A stretch of 64,000 nt of DNA from Rhizomys pruinosus (GCA_009823505.1 VZQC01009608.1:165729-229728); one strand, 5' to 3'; shown: positions 23,071-34,439, numbered from the stretch's first letter. Notes: generated by a model not told the origin, from the letters alone. A program made the numbers and translations.

Positions 23071-23415
23071 CGTGGTGGTTTGAATGCGAATGCCCCCTAT
23101 AGGCTCCAAGTATTCGGACATTTTGTCCCCAGTTAATGGTGCTGTTTGGGAGGGCTTTAGGAGACCTAACATGGAGGAAGTGCATCAGTCAGGGATAAGC
23201 TTTGAGAGTTCTTAAGGCTGGACTTCCAGTTGCTCCCTGCTCCCTGTTCCTGCTTGCAGTGTGCACTCGCTCCTTTCTGCTCCAGCCACCTCTTGCCATC
23301 CCATCTTCTCACCACGCATGCCTCTGACTCCTCTGAAACTGTAAGCTCAAAGTCTTTCTTTTATAAGTTCCCTTGGTCATAGCGTTTTATTACAGCAACA
23401 GAAGAGTAACACATA
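23071..23415 (+). mobile_element. MaLR-type LTR, upstream copy
   Basis: Begins 'gtggtggtttgaatgcgaat' and ends near 'gcaacagaagagtaacacat'. It contains 'cttttataagttcccttggt', the usual late-LTR segment. It is about 345 bp and aligns throughout with 24726-25085 despite clear divergence, indicating age. Confidence 0.82.
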
Positions 23416-24725
23416 CGTCAATACCAGGAGTTGGGTCCTGCTGTGACAGACCTGACCACGTGGGTCATTTGGACTAGAGAAACGGTTTAGTGCTGTGAGC
23501 AGAGCTTAATGGGCCATGCCAGTAGAAGCCTGGAAGCAAGTAGTGCTGAGAACAGTGTAGGTCCAGAGGGAAATAAGGGCTTAAGAAGCAACTGGGATAT
23601 TTTGCCAGAGTCTGATTGGAATCTGCCTACAGCCTAAGAGCTTGCTTTTGGATAAGTTGAAAAAGTAATGGACTAGTTTCTTTGGTGGAGGAAATTTCAA
23701 GGCAGCCTAATGTAGACGTGTTGGTGTAGCTCTTAATGGTGAATATTATGCAAATCAAAGTGGGGCAGAAAGAAACTCAAAATAGTTTGGAGAGAAAAAG
23801 AACACTAGGAAGTTTAATATTGGAGCCAAGGCAGGTGCTGAAATAGAGGATCCCTCTGATAAGAAGCTTATAGTGGTTAAGGAGAGGCTTAGATATTTGC
23901 ACTTAAACAACCTGGAAAGAGTACCTTCAGGGCAAGACCACACCCAACTAAGCCTCCAACTTGTGGAAAAAAATGCTGGAGGAGTTTTCTTCTAGAAAAC
24001 CAGTGCAGAGAGAAGCTGCTGATGATGTGGAGGAAGCAGACCAGAGTCCACCCCAGGCTGGCAGCTGAACTTGGCACTGTTGTTCATGTGGTGCTAGCTT
24101 TAAAGGCACAAAAGATGCAAGCATAAAGGGGTCATGGGTTCTTCTGTGGTGTCAGAGAGCCATGCGGGCCAGGCAGTGTGCAGCAAGGGCATCACTGTGT
24201 ATAGAAGGCCCTGACAGGCCATTGTGTGAATCTGTGATGGTAAGGCCTGGTTGGTAGTGGAGTCCTCCATGAAGGTGCTGGTGACACTGGAGCCATCTGC
24301 CAAGGAGAGCTGCATACAGGGAGAGGCACCAGCCCAAGAGAGAGATGTATGTTGCATACAACAAAGCAGGAGGGGCTGAGCCATCTAAGCCATTTAGAAG
24401 TAGGTCTCAGAAGTCAGACATGGAGCTACCGGATTTGGTGTTTGCCCTGCTGGGTTTTGGTCTTATTTAGGTCCGATGTTTCCTCAGTATGTCTGGATTC
24501 TTCCCTTTTGGAATGAATAGGAATGTCTCTTTGGTTCCATGGTATGTTGGAAGTGTGAAATTTTGATTCTACAGCAGCTTACTGTTAAAAGATTGCCTTG
24601 AATCTCAGAAGAGACTTTGGACTCTGGACTTTTAAATAATATCGAGACTGGTAAAGAACTTTAGAAAGCAGAGAAAATGCATTTTGTGTTTTATATCGTG
24701 AGCCTATGGGGGCTAGGGAGTAGAA

Positions 24726-25085
24726 TGTGGTGGTTTGAATGAGAATGTCCTCCACAAGCCTCAAGTATTTGGACATTTCGTCCATAGTTGGTGGTGCTGT
24801 TTTGGGGGTCTTAGAAGGTGTGGCCATGCTGGAGGAGCTCATCACTGGAGGCGATCTTTGAGAGTTCTCAAGTCTTGCTGGTTTCCAGTTGCCCCCTGCT
24901 CCCTGTATCTACTTGAAGATGTGAGCTCTTTTCTTTCTGCTTTGGCCCCTCCTGCCACCATGCTTCTCTGTTATGATGGAATCTTGCCCTTTTGCAACTG
25001 TGAGCTGAATAAACTCTTCCTTCTATAAGCTTCCTTGGTCACGGTCACAGTGTTTTATCACAACAACAGAATGGTAACTGATACA
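24726..25085 (+). mobile_element. MaLR-type LTR, downstream copy
   Basis: Begins 'tgtggtggtttgaatgagaa' and ends 'aatggtaactgataca', about 360 bp. The downstream 'gcatttggtaccaggagtgg' matches the known start of MaLR internal regions. Confidence 0.82.
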
Positions 25086-25200
25086 GCATTTGGTACCAGG
25101 AGTGGGGTGCTCTCTTATGACAATCTGTCATTTGTACTGAAAAAATCTACTCAGCATTTGGCGTCCTGGCTTACAGTTACCAGAACATGACTTTCAATAA

Positions 25201-26198
25201 ATGAAATTTTCTCCTGGCACAGAAGAAATGTAACCAGGAAATGTAACTTCTGGTTTTAGAAGTCTCCAAGCTTTCTGATCAGGGAGAGAATCTAAATTTT
25301 CTTTGGTAATACATTCTCAGGGGCTTAAAAGAAGGATGTTTTTCTTTTGTAAACTCCAAGATATCTTTATTGGAAAGTGTTTGAGACTTGTTTGAGGATG
25401 TCAGACATCTTATTTATTATGACATGGGGATGGACACAGCCTCCCTCACTTGTGGAGTATCGCTGCCACTTTCTCTGGAGATAAATGGCTCTCTGTCATT
25501 CTATCCCTGCAGATTCCATTTGAACATCTGACTCATCCCTTTATCTACTCTTTGAAATCAGTTTAAAAGATGCTTGTTTCTGTTGGTACCTAACATAAAG
25601 TGCTCACTTAACAAATGTTAGCCCTTCACTGCCTCCATCTACCTTCCCAGTCAGTCCCTTTCACCTGAAGGACAACATAGCATCAAATGACCCAGAAGTA
25701 CACAGTTACATATTGCCAGCACTGTCTTCTTAGTATCTAGTTAAGATAGTTTTCACAAGAAGTATTGGTCATATATTTGGGTAGAAGTATTCAGTGGACC
25801 AGTTGAAAAATGGTCCCAAGCTCTGAGAAGAAATGTAGGAACTGAGGTTATAGATTGTGAAACCATTGATCAGGAAATTTATTATGAGGCTGTGGAAAAT
25901 ATGGAGATAATATGGGAAAGAAAAAGCAGATGAGGCTATAGCTTCACATTTAATCATTGAAGGAGGAACAAAGCTCTGAAAAGAGCACAGTAAAAGCAGT
26001 GAATGGACCAGAGAAAAGAGAATGTCAACTTGTGAGAGAAACTACAAGTGAGTTTCTAAAGATGGTATGTTAATCTCACAGCACAGACTTTGATTTGACA
26101 TGAAGATTGGGAAGACGTCATTGATGATAAGGATGTAGCTAGGTAATCCAGTTCATTAGGGTAGTTATTACAGAGGCTAGCTCGTAAGAATTAGAAAG
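25201..26198. other. Unique or unclassified sequence
   Basis: The first bases may still be MaLR internal sequence. Beyond about 25300 I recognise nothing, and no long frame is present. Confidence 0.4.
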
Positions 26199-26347
26199 TG
26201 GCCAGCACGGTGGCATAGACCTTTAATCCCCCCTACTTGGGAGCCATAGGCAGGGAGATCTCTGTGAGATCAACGTCAGCCTGGTCTTCGTAGTGAGTTT
26301 TAGGCCAGCTGTGGCTACAGAGAGACCCTGTCTGAAAAAAAAATTAT
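26199..26347 (+). mobile_element. B1 SINE
   Basis: Sense B1: 'gccagcacggtggcatagac', 'agcctggtcttcgtagtgag', 'gagagaccctgtctgaaaaa', with an A-tail. Confidence 0.93.
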
Positions 26348-26694
26348 AAAGTGATCCCAGTGAAGAAACATCATACGTCCCAGCCCCAGAGTCTGAAAAA
26401 GTGAACCCATTAGGGTTGGCTTGGGAAAGGAGGAAATTTTGTTCTAGAAGGAACTGTCCAAAGGTCAGTTTCTGTAGAGGGAGAGGAAAGACTCATCACT
26501 TGTTGAACCATAGATCTCTGTTGATTTTTTTCTATGTCTAAGGAAAAGGTGTGTATAAATGAAGACCAAGTCTTTGAGGACATCAAATGGAGACTTTTCA
26601 GATCCTTCAGTAACTCAGTTGTCTGAAATAGCACACAGCCTCCTCATTTTTTAAATAATGCTGTTCTTAGCCTTAAAAAATAATTATAAAATGA
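26348..26694. other. Unique sequence, nothing identifiable
   Basis: No supported feature. The minus-strand frame at 26410-26634 has no recognisable domain. Confidence 0.4.
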
Positions 26695-27090
26695 ATCTGA
26701 GGTGAGGAGTTGGAGACATACACCTGGGTGGGTCTGTGAGGACATTTCCTGGGAGGAGTAACCAAGGAGGGAGACAATGACCTCTGGGGATTCTGCGGGC
26801 AGAGCAGCCTTGCCTTGCCTGCTGCTTTCACCTCAACTCTCACCAGTGAGGACATCGGAACTCTGCCTTCCAATGATCTGAAGACTGGTGGCTCTCCAGG
26901 AATCCTCCAGGCCTTTAGTGCAAGGCTGGGACTGATGAGCTGCCCAGCATGATGGGCTCAGCAACATGATGGGTTCTTGGCCTCGTCAGTGTGCAGACAC
27001 CATTGTTGAATTCCCAGCCAACCTAGCAGCTCTCCCTGTAGTATATTCATCTGTCGGTTCTGTCACTAGAGAACCTGAAAGATACATTCT
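26695..27090 (+). mobile_element. Old interspersed repeat related to part of the L1 3' UTR
   Basis: 'gatctgaagactggtggctc', 'aggaatcctccaggccttta' and 'gaattcccagccaacctagc' follow the order of a widespread mammalian repeat ending in 'agagaacctga'. The same order, diverged, is embedded in the L1 3' UTRs (about 1495-1650, 20485-20640 and 51585-51710). Confidence 0.5.
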
Positions 27091-27267
27091 CCTACCCCCA
27101 TGTGCATCCTACGCACTGACTCTGTAGCCTTTCCCATCAAGATATGCAATCCCTGTCTCCCTTGAATTTGCCTTTGATAATATGACTGACTCTGGCTGTG
27201 CAAACACTAACCAACACGACACATGTAGATGCTTCAAGTAAAACCATAAAATATCATTTATATATTT

Positions 27268-27460
27268 TTTTACTATTTATTCATGTGCATTTATTGTTTA
27301 GTTTATTGTGTGCCACAGCATGGATGCAGAAGTTAGAGGACAATTTTTGGGAGTCCCTTCTCTTTCTCCACCACGTGACTTCCAGAGATTGAAGAGTGCA
27401 GGTTGTCGGGCTTTGTAGCAAGTTCCTTTATTCTCTAACCTATCTGGGTGGCCCCTGTTT
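27268..27460 (-). mobile_element. B3-type SINE
   Basis: Antisense B3: 'agaagttagaggacaatttt', 'ccagagattgaagagtgcag' and a degenerate 5' end 'tatctgggtggcccc'. Confidence 0.72.
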
Positions 27461-27469
27461 ATCTTTTTG

Positions 27470-27646
27470 GTTGCGTAAGGGGAGAGGTGGAGGGGTCATA
27501 TGTGTAATACTGTGTGTGTGTATTGGTTAGAGGATGAGTCACAGTTGGATCTGGCCTTCTACCACGTGGGAAAGAACAACGGATTAAACTCAAGTTGCCA
27601 GACTTGGCTGCTAGCGTTTTTACCCTCTGAGCCACCTCACTAGCCC
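27470..27646 (-). mobile_element. B3-type SINE
   Basis: A second antisense B3-like unit in tandem: 'gtgttggttagaggatgagt'-type middle, 'aaactcaagttgccagactt', 'tgagccacctcactagccc'. Confidence 0.72.
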
Positions 27647-28589
27647 AGGTAGAAGCTTGAATAGTGTTTCATGGTGCGGCTCACCTTCTCTTGTCTGCCC
27701 CAGGAACATAAGATAAGCTTCAGCATATCTGCTGGAGACCAGAAGAAGACATGGGGTGAGGTTTTTCGTAGCCTTAAGAAAATAAGAATTAAGTCAATCT
27801 GGAGTAAGGAAGTGAGCCCCAGACAGAAGAAGGAATGGAGCCCTGGCTGAACCAGCCCAGCCTTGGAGAAATGTCCACTGACCCACAGAACCTTGTGGAA
27901 GGCCAAGTGCTTGCTATGAGACACTGACTTGGTGTCTACTCTAGACCACCTGATTCTGAGATAACAGGATGAGATGAGAGTGCCAGGTGACATCATCTAG
28001 AAACAAAGGACAGCAAAGTGACCTGATCTGAACACTGTCCTGTCCATCGCATAATCAGACTGTAAAAACACATGCTCCTGAATTCAGCTGCGATGCTGGT
28101 GACTGCCTGATGGAAGGATGTGGTGATCCCAAGGAAACCCCTGCCAGAGTCACAGTAATTTCTCACAGCGCAAGCACAGGGTTACTTCCAAACATTTGTA
28201 TTTTAACTTGCGGATAGGGAAGTGAGATCCATATGAAGGCAGCTTAGAAAATGAGGTGATTTGATCTCCATGGCAGCTGTCATTTCATACAGAGTAGAGT
28301 GATCAGTTTATTCAGGGTGTTGTGGTAAAAGCAGAAAGCAGCCAGATGTGGGGCCCTGGAGTTTGAGAGCAGACGCCACCACAGAGGTGCTGGATGGCAG
28401 GAAAGATGCAGTGGGTGCATGAAGACGCTTTATACCACTGCCCCTGGTAGCACAGCTGATGCTCACTGCCAGGGCTCAGAACCATCAAGAACCTGTCAAG
28501 TGATGGTCACTATATTCTGTTTAATGAGGCTGAGAAAGGAGAAATTCATTTTAGTACAAGTTCCACGAAAACGACTAAACTTTTCCGTG
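27647..28589. other. Unique sequence, nothing identifiable
   Basis: No repeat or gene supported. The 118-residue minus-strand frame (27640-27996) starts next to a SINE and shows no known domain. Confidence 0.45.
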
Positions 28590-28730
28590 ACTTCTTTTCT
28601 TTTTTCTTTTTCTTTCTTTCTTTCTTTTGTATATCTGTGTGTGATGTGTTTATGTTCCTGTATGTACCACGTGTGTATGTGTGTGTGTGTGTTATTGGAT
28701 ACCAGAGGTCATCTTCAGGTGTCACGTCCT
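28590..28730 (-). mobile_element. Left part of an antisense SINE (RSINE1/B4-like), host of the minisatellite
   Basis: A pyrimidine/CTTT tail (28590-28627), then 'gtgtgatgtgtttatgttcc', a (TG)n run (28676-28692) and 'taccagaggtcatcttcagg' leading directly into the first minisatellite unit. This order matches the antisense 3' half of a rodent SINE whose other copies lie at 54735-54885 and 60455-60810. Confidence 0.6.
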
Positions 28731-31246
28731 TGCTGCAGTCCACTCCCCAGCAGACTGGGCTGGCTGGCCACTGGGCTGTAGGGACCCTTCAGGTGTCAGT
28801 CCTTGCTGCAGTCCACCTCCCCAGCAGGCTGGCTCCTGCCAATGGTGACCTGTAGGGATACTTTCAGGTGTCACCTCACTCTTGCTGCAGGTCCACTCCC
28901 CAGCAGGCGGGCTGGCCCATGGGGCTGTAGGGACCTCAGGGTCAGTCCTTGTGCATTCCATCCCCAGCAGGCAGGCTGGCTGGCCAATGGGCTGTAGGGA
29001 TCCTTTAGGTATCAGTCCTTGCTGCAGTCCACTCCCAAGCGGCTGGCTGGCTGGCCAATGGGCTGTAGGGATCCTTCAGGTGTCACTCCTTGCTGCAGTC
29101 CACCCCCCAGCAGGGCAGGGTGGATGGCCAAGGCTGTAGGTAATCTTTCAGGTGTCACTCTTGCTGCCGTCCACTTCAGCAGGCTGGGCTGGCCAGTGGG
29201 CTGTAAGGATCCTTCGGGTGTCAGTCCTTGCTGCAGTCCACTCCCCAGCAGGCTGGCTGGCCAATGGGCTATAGGGATACTTAGGTGTCAGTCCTTGCTG
29301 CAGTCCACTCCCCCGCAGGCTGGCTGGCTGTCAAATGGGCTGTAGCGGATCCTTTAGGTATCCAGTCCTTGTGCCGTCCACTCCCCAGAAGGCTGGGCTG
29401 GGTCCAGTGCGGCTGTAGGTTACCACCTTCAGGTGTCACTCCTTGATGTTGTCCACTCCCAGCCAGCTGGGCTGGCCCGAATGGGCTGTAGTGATCCTTC
29501 AGGTGTCAGTCCCTCTGCTGCATGTCCACTCCCCAAGGCAGGCGGCTGGTTGGCCATTCGGGCTGTAGGGATCCCTTCAGGTCAGTCCTTGCTGCAGTCC
29601 ACCCCCCAGCAGGCTGGCTGGCCAATGGGCTGTAGGGATCCTTCAGGTGTCAGTCCTTGCTGCAGTCCACTCCCCAGCAGGCTGGGCTGGCTGGCCAATG
29701 GGCTGTAGGGATCCTTCAGGTGTCACTCCTTGCTGCAGTCCACTCCCCAGCAGGCTGGCTGGCCAATGGGCTGTAGGGATCCTTCAGGTGTCAGTCCTTG
29801 CTGCAGTCCACTCCCCAGCAGGCTGGGCTGGCCAATGGGCTGTAGGGATCCTTCGGGTGTCAGTCCTTGCTGCAGTCCACTCCCCAGCAGGCTGGCTGGC
29901 CAATGGGCTGTAGGGATCCTTGAGGTGTCAGTCCTTGCTGCAGTCCACTCCCCAGCAGGCTGGGCTGGCCAATGGGCTGTAGGGATCCTTCAGGTGTCAG
30001 TCCTTGCTGCTGTCCACTACCCAGCAGGCAGGCTGGCTGGCCAATGGGGTGTAGGAATCCTTCAGGTGTGACTCCTTGCTGCAGTCCACTCCCCAGCAGG
30101 CTGGGCTGGCCAATGGGCTGTAGGGCTCCTTCAGGTGGGACTCCTTGCTTGCAGTTCCACTCCCCAGCAGGCAGCTGTCACTGGGCTGTAGGGATCCTTC
30201 AGGTGTCAGTCCTTGCTGCGGTCCACTCCCCAGCAGGCTGGGCTGGCTGGCCAATGGGCTGTAGGGATCCTTCAGGTGTCAGTCCTTGCTGCAGTCCACT
30301 CCCCAGCAGGCTGGGCTGGCCAATGGGCTGTAGGGATCCTTCAGGTGTCACTCCTTGCTGCAGTCCACTCCCCAGCAGGCAGGCTGGCTGGCCAATGGGC
30401 TGTAGGGATCCTTCAGGTGTCACTCCTTGCTGCAGTCCACTCCCCAGCAGGCGGCTGACTGCAATGGGCTGTAGGGATCCTTCAGGTGTCAGTCCTGCTG
30501 CAGTCCACTACCCAGCAGGCAGGCTGGCTGGCCAATGGGTGTAGGAATCCTTCAGGTGTGACTCCTTGCTGCAGTCCACTCCCCAGCAGGATGGGCTGGC
30601 CAATGGGCTGTAGGGATCCTTCAGGTGTGACTCCTTGCTGCAGTCCACTCCCCAGCAGGCAGGCTGGTCAATGGGCTGTAGGGATCCTTCAGGTGTCAGT
30701 CCTTGCTGCAGTCCACTCCCCAGCAGGCTGGCTGACTGGCCAATGGGCTGTAGGGATCCTTCAGGTGTCAGTCCTTGCTGCTGTCCACTCCCCAGCAGGC
30801 AGGCTGGCTGGCCAATGGGCTGTAGGAATCCTTCAGGTGTGACTCCTTGCTGCAGTCCACTCCCCAGCAGGCTGGGCTGGCCAATGGGCTGTAGGGATCC
30901 TTCAGGTGTGACTCCTTGCTGCAGTCCACTCCCCAGCAGGCTGGCTGGCTGGCCAATGGGCTGTAGGGATCCTTCAGGTGTGACTCCTTGCTGCAGTCCA
31001 CTCCCCAGCAGGCAGGCTGGCTGGCCAATGGGCTGTAGGGACCCTTCAGGTGTCACTCCTTGTTGCTGTCCACTCCCCAGCAGGCAGGCTGGCTGGCCAA
31101 TGGGCTGTAGGGATCCTTCGGGTGTCAGTCCTTGCTGCAGTCCACTCCCCAGCAGGCTGGCTGGCCAATGGGCTGTAGGGACCCTTCAGGTGTCAGTCCT
31201 TGCTGCAGTCCACTCCCCAGCAGGCTGGCTGGCTGGCCAATGGGCT
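28712..31246. repeat. Minisatellite, ~68-bp unit, roughly 37 copies
   Basis: A 2.5-kb tandem array. Each unit runs 'tccttgctgcagtccactcc', 'ccagcaggctggctggcc', 'aatgggctgtagggatcc', 'ttcaggtgtca'. Unit length varies between about 64 and 72 bp, mainly by one or two GGCT repeats. The first 1 kb (to about 29600) is more diverged, while 29600-31240 is nearly homogeneous, so the array has been homogenised from the right. The overlapping frames on both strands (rich in WAVGILQVSVLAAVHSPAG or SPCCSPLPSR) are repeat artefacts. The count is from average spacing, not unit by unit. Confidence 0.97.
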
Positions 31247-31398
31247 ACAGGGATCTGCCTGTCTTCCGCCTCCTCAGTGCTGTAACAAGCCCACACTACC
31301 ACACCCAGATATTTTATGCAGCTTCTGGAGATAGAACCCAGGTCCTCAGGCTTAGCAGCAAGTATCTTATAGACTAAGGTATCACTGCAGCCCCCCTC
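31247..31398 (-). mobile_element. Right part of the antisense SINE hosting the minisatellite
   Basis: Directly after the last unit: 'gggatctgcctgtcttccgc', 'cacactaccacacccagat', 'gatagaacccaggtcctcag', 'gcttagcagcaagtatctta'. This is the antisense 5' half of a B4/RSINE1-like SINE, ending near 'atcactgcagcccc'. The array and SINE share the 'ggctggctggcc..gggat' junction. Confidence 0.75.
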
Positions 31399-31400
31399 AT

Positions 31401-31518
31401 TTGTTTTAAACCCCATATACCAGCATCTTGTGACCTCCGCTGTGTGGCTTCCTCTTATTTTGTTTTAAACCCCATATACCAGCATCTTGTGACCTCCGCT
31501 GTGTGGCGTCCTCTTATT
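31401..31518. repeat. 59-bp tandem duplication
   Basis: 'ttgttttaaaccccatatac' and the following bases to 'cctcttatt' repeat with a period of 59 bp (31401 and 31460). One mismatch (gcttcc versus gcgtcc) implies a recent event. Confidence 0.95.
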
Positions 31519-31732
31519 TTGGGAGATTCTTCCCCTTCTCCTATACTCAGCCAGTACTAGATTGACCTCTGTTCTCTTCATCCAGTCATTTCTGGCTTTA
31601 GACTGAATTCCATGAGGGATTCATCTGTAGAAAGCCTACATCTGGAACTCCTGATCAGTTCCCCTCCTCCCTTCCAGCAGACACAGCACAACTGTCATCA
31701 CCACAGTTCCTGGTTTTAATTCATTAGGGACA

Positions 31733-31965
31733 TTGGGGCTGGAGAGATGGTTCAGCCGCTGAGAGCACTCACTGGCTGTTCTGGCAGAGGACCAGGCTGG
31801 GTCCTCTGGGTTCTCAGGACCCAGATGATGGTCCACAGCTACCTGTAACTCCAGTTCTGGGGAATCCAACACCTTTTGGGGCCTTTGGGGGCATGACATG
31901 CACATGGTGCACTTACGTGTAAGGAAAACACTCAGACACCTAACATAGAAATAAATTTAAAATGC
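31733..31965 (+). mobile_element. B2 SINE
   Basis: Sense B2: 'ggggctggagagatggttca', 'ctacctgtaactccagttct', 'ggaatccaacacc', ending in 'agaaataaatttaaaa'. The tRNA-like 5' end with its polymerase III boxes is present. Confidence 0.95.
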
Positions 31966-32198
31966 ACAATTGTAGTTTCTATGTAGGAAGAAGCGAGTAG
32001 CTCTTCAGTCTTTTGTCATATCTTGTCTAAAAGGTCTAATTTTGATGCACCCCCTCAACTCCCCTAGGCTACAGGTATTTATCATTTAGATTTCTAATTC
32101 AGGGATTACACAACAGAGAGATAGACTTGTGGAGAATGTTGTTAGGGTTGCAGTGTAGCGGTAGAAAAAAAAGGGCAAGACCCTGTTCATTTCCCAAT

Positions 32199-32254
<56 letters not shown>

Positions 32255-32864
32255 CCCCTATCCCCCTCAGCAGAGACCCAGGCCTGGTTCTGTCTTGTGG
32301 TAACTGATATCTGACAATGTGCTGAATCTCTCTAAGCCTTAGCATATTTATCTCTATAAGGACATTGCTCTAGAGCTATTTTAGGGTAATTTCACCATAA
32401 AGGTTAACCTACTACGAAGGTTAATTCATGTGGGTAAAGTACTCAGTATGGTTCTTGGCAAACAGCACTCAATAAATATTGAACCCTTTCATTTTCTTCT
32501 TCCTTCATAATTAATCTGTCTAATTCAGGATATGGAGCTTGGATATCACTTGCTTTGAACAAAAGCCATCTACAACCAGACCTCTCAGTCTTCTGTACGT
32601 ACTTCCAGCCTCTCTCAAAGCATCTGAGTGTTGGAAGGGCTGAGCCAGGGGAAGGCAGAGCCTGCCTCTTCAGTGGTATTTGGCAACATTTCTCCAAAAC
32701 TTCTGTTCTGTGACCATAGCTCCCATGTGTACCCCCCACTCCACATTGAAACAGCCAAGAACTCAAGAATGGAAGAAGCGCTTGAAAGGAAAACCATTTT
32801 CTCTTATCTTTAGGATCTCAAAATTTCGGTTTCTAAAATGGGAGTTCCTACCCTCTCTAAAAAA
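31966..32864. other. Mostly unique sequence with a (TC)n run
   Basis: Apart from the microsatellite at 32198-32255, nothing is recognisable in these 0.9 kb. The minus-strand 107-residue frame at 32443-32766 has no identifiable domain. Confidence 0.45.
32198..32255. repeat. (TC)n microsatellite
   Basis: A nearly pure TC run of about 58 bp with one interruption (CTTTCT). Confidence 0.97.
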
Positions 32865-34243
32865 AATTCTTATTGAGCTTTTGTCCATTTCCTATAACAG
32901 TTTTTAACCAAATTTAGACTCCATCCCTGCACACCTCTGACCCCCACCGGATGCATTCTGTCCCACATGGTAAGTCCTATTCAGTCAGGCATCTGGACCC
33001 AGATGGCCTTCAATGCATCCACTGGCGTGCAGGCCGCCCGTCTAGAGACTGGAAGGAAAGCATACTCTCCCCCACTCAATAGTTCCCAGTGTAGGGCTGG
33101 CCCACCACCCATTTCTCTTGCTCCACACTGGGGCCTTGTCTGATTGAGATGGCATTGGATCTGTGCTCGATGCCACCAGTGCCACGAGTTCACGTGAGCA
33201 GCTTCCAGTGGCCCGAAGTTTTCTGTTCCCTGTGCTCATGAACCAGCCCTGGCTCTTACAGTCTTTCTTCCCTCTCTTCCAAAATGGCCCCAGAGCGGAG
33301 GGTGGGTGAGGTTTAATACAGGAGTCCTATCCAGGGACACACTCTGCACTCTCTTATACTTTAAAACTTGGCTAGTTGTGTCCTTCTGTGTGCATCACAC
33401 TCTGTTGTATGAGGAAGTCTCACTGGGGAGAGTGAGGGATGCACCTGTTTTCTCCCTACCCCTGTTCCTCTGTGCTCTGTGTGCCTTAGGTGTAGAGGTT
33501 CCACTGGAGATGTGTCACCTAGGGCTAGGCATCCCTCAGGTGTCTATTCTCTGTGTGTGACTAGCTGTGGGATTCTGCAGTTGCCTCCATCTGTTACAAA
33601 AAGAAACTTCTTTGATGGGTGGTGTGTAGTACAGCTGTCTGTAAATATAAGGGTCCCTACTGAGCAGATAGTAAGAAAGTTCATTTGTCTAGAGATATGA
33701 CAGAGGATTTCCCCCTGAATTCCTCCCACTGAGAGACCTTTAAGTCCAATTAGATAATTGTTGATTATTCTCAGATAACAGTGCCTCTACTGCACCAATA
33801 GAGGTCGTACCTGTTTCTGAATATCCTGTCTCGAGCTGTAAAGTCTTATCTTCTAGTTCTGGGAGGTAACCACAAGCTCTGGAAGTAGCCTGTGCTATTT
33901 TGGGAGTCTCTTGCATCACTCTTACCAACCACTCAAAGGGAGGTCTTTCCTTTCTGGCACTGTGCTCCTTGCCATACGGCCCAGGTGCACATATGCACCA
34001 ATATTCAGACACTGTGCCTGCATTTCTCAGAGGATCTTGGGACAACATATTTCCCTCTGAGTTCTCTAGCTCCACAGATCCATTCATCTCTGCTCTCCCT
34101 TCCTCCCATCATTCCCACCTTCTCCCTGTCCTGAGGTCCCCCACCCACCGTGGCCCTGCTCTCATGGCCCTCTCTCCTCTCCCAGCAGAACACTCCTATC
34201 CCCCTTGTCCCCATAACATCTGTTCCCTACTACCCCCCCTCTT

Positions 34244-34426
34244 TCAGGTTCTTTCTTTTAGTGTCTGTCCTTGAAGGTGAGTTGAGTTTCTTGAAGACAA
34301 CAACAAAAAATATGGGTTTTCTTTCTTAATCCATTCCACTAGCCTGTGTCTCTTGACAGGGGAGTTGAGGCCATTGATATTTAGTGTTCTTATTGAAAGA
34401 TGTGTATTGTATGCTGTCATTTTCAC
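34244..34426 (-). pseudogene. L1 ORF2 N-terminus (endonuclease start)
   Basis: The ORF2 start region with HLSIRTLNINGLNSPVKRHR and a following WIKKENPYF, which is the first conserved block of the L1 APE-type endonuclease (the N of LNINGLN is in the active-site neighbourhood). The frame ends after 60 codons, and 3' UTR-like sequence begins within a few bases. The catalytic E, D and H motifs further along are missing, so no endonuclease could be made. Confidence 0.88.
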
Positions 34427-34439
34427 TTCTTTGTGTTTG

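Larger units (their letters stand above)
22997..25200 (+). mobile_element. MaLR (ORR1/MT-like) retrotransposon with two LTRs
   Basis: Order on the + strand: end of an internal region (22997-23070, 'gtgagcctatgggggccagg'), LTR (23071-23415), internal region (23416-24725) ending with the same 'gtgagcctatgggggctagg' block, second LTR (24726-25085), then a primer-site-like 'tttggtaccaggagtgggg' start of another internal piece. MaLRs are non-autonomous relatives of ERVL with no envelope. No gag- or pol-like frame of useful length is visible here, as expected. The int-LTR-int-LTR-int order implies a tandem or recombined arrangement rather than one simple provirus. Confidence 0.8.

Noticed and set aside
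23416..24725. Retroviral gag/pol in the MaLR internal region
   Set aside because: No frame above about 95 residues and no protease, RT or zinc-knuckle motif; MaLR internal regions are normally non-coding or remnants.
10166..31246. CRISPR-like arrays
   Set aside because: Repeats are directly tandem with no unique spacers, and the host is a rodent; these are minisatellites.
28882..31285. Plus-strand frames of up to 216 residues and minus-strand frames of up to 182 residues, as a repeat-protein gene
   Set aside because: All lie in the ~68-bp minisatellite, are open on both strands and in several frames, and hop between frames with unit length. This is typical of an array lacking stop triplets, not of a gene.
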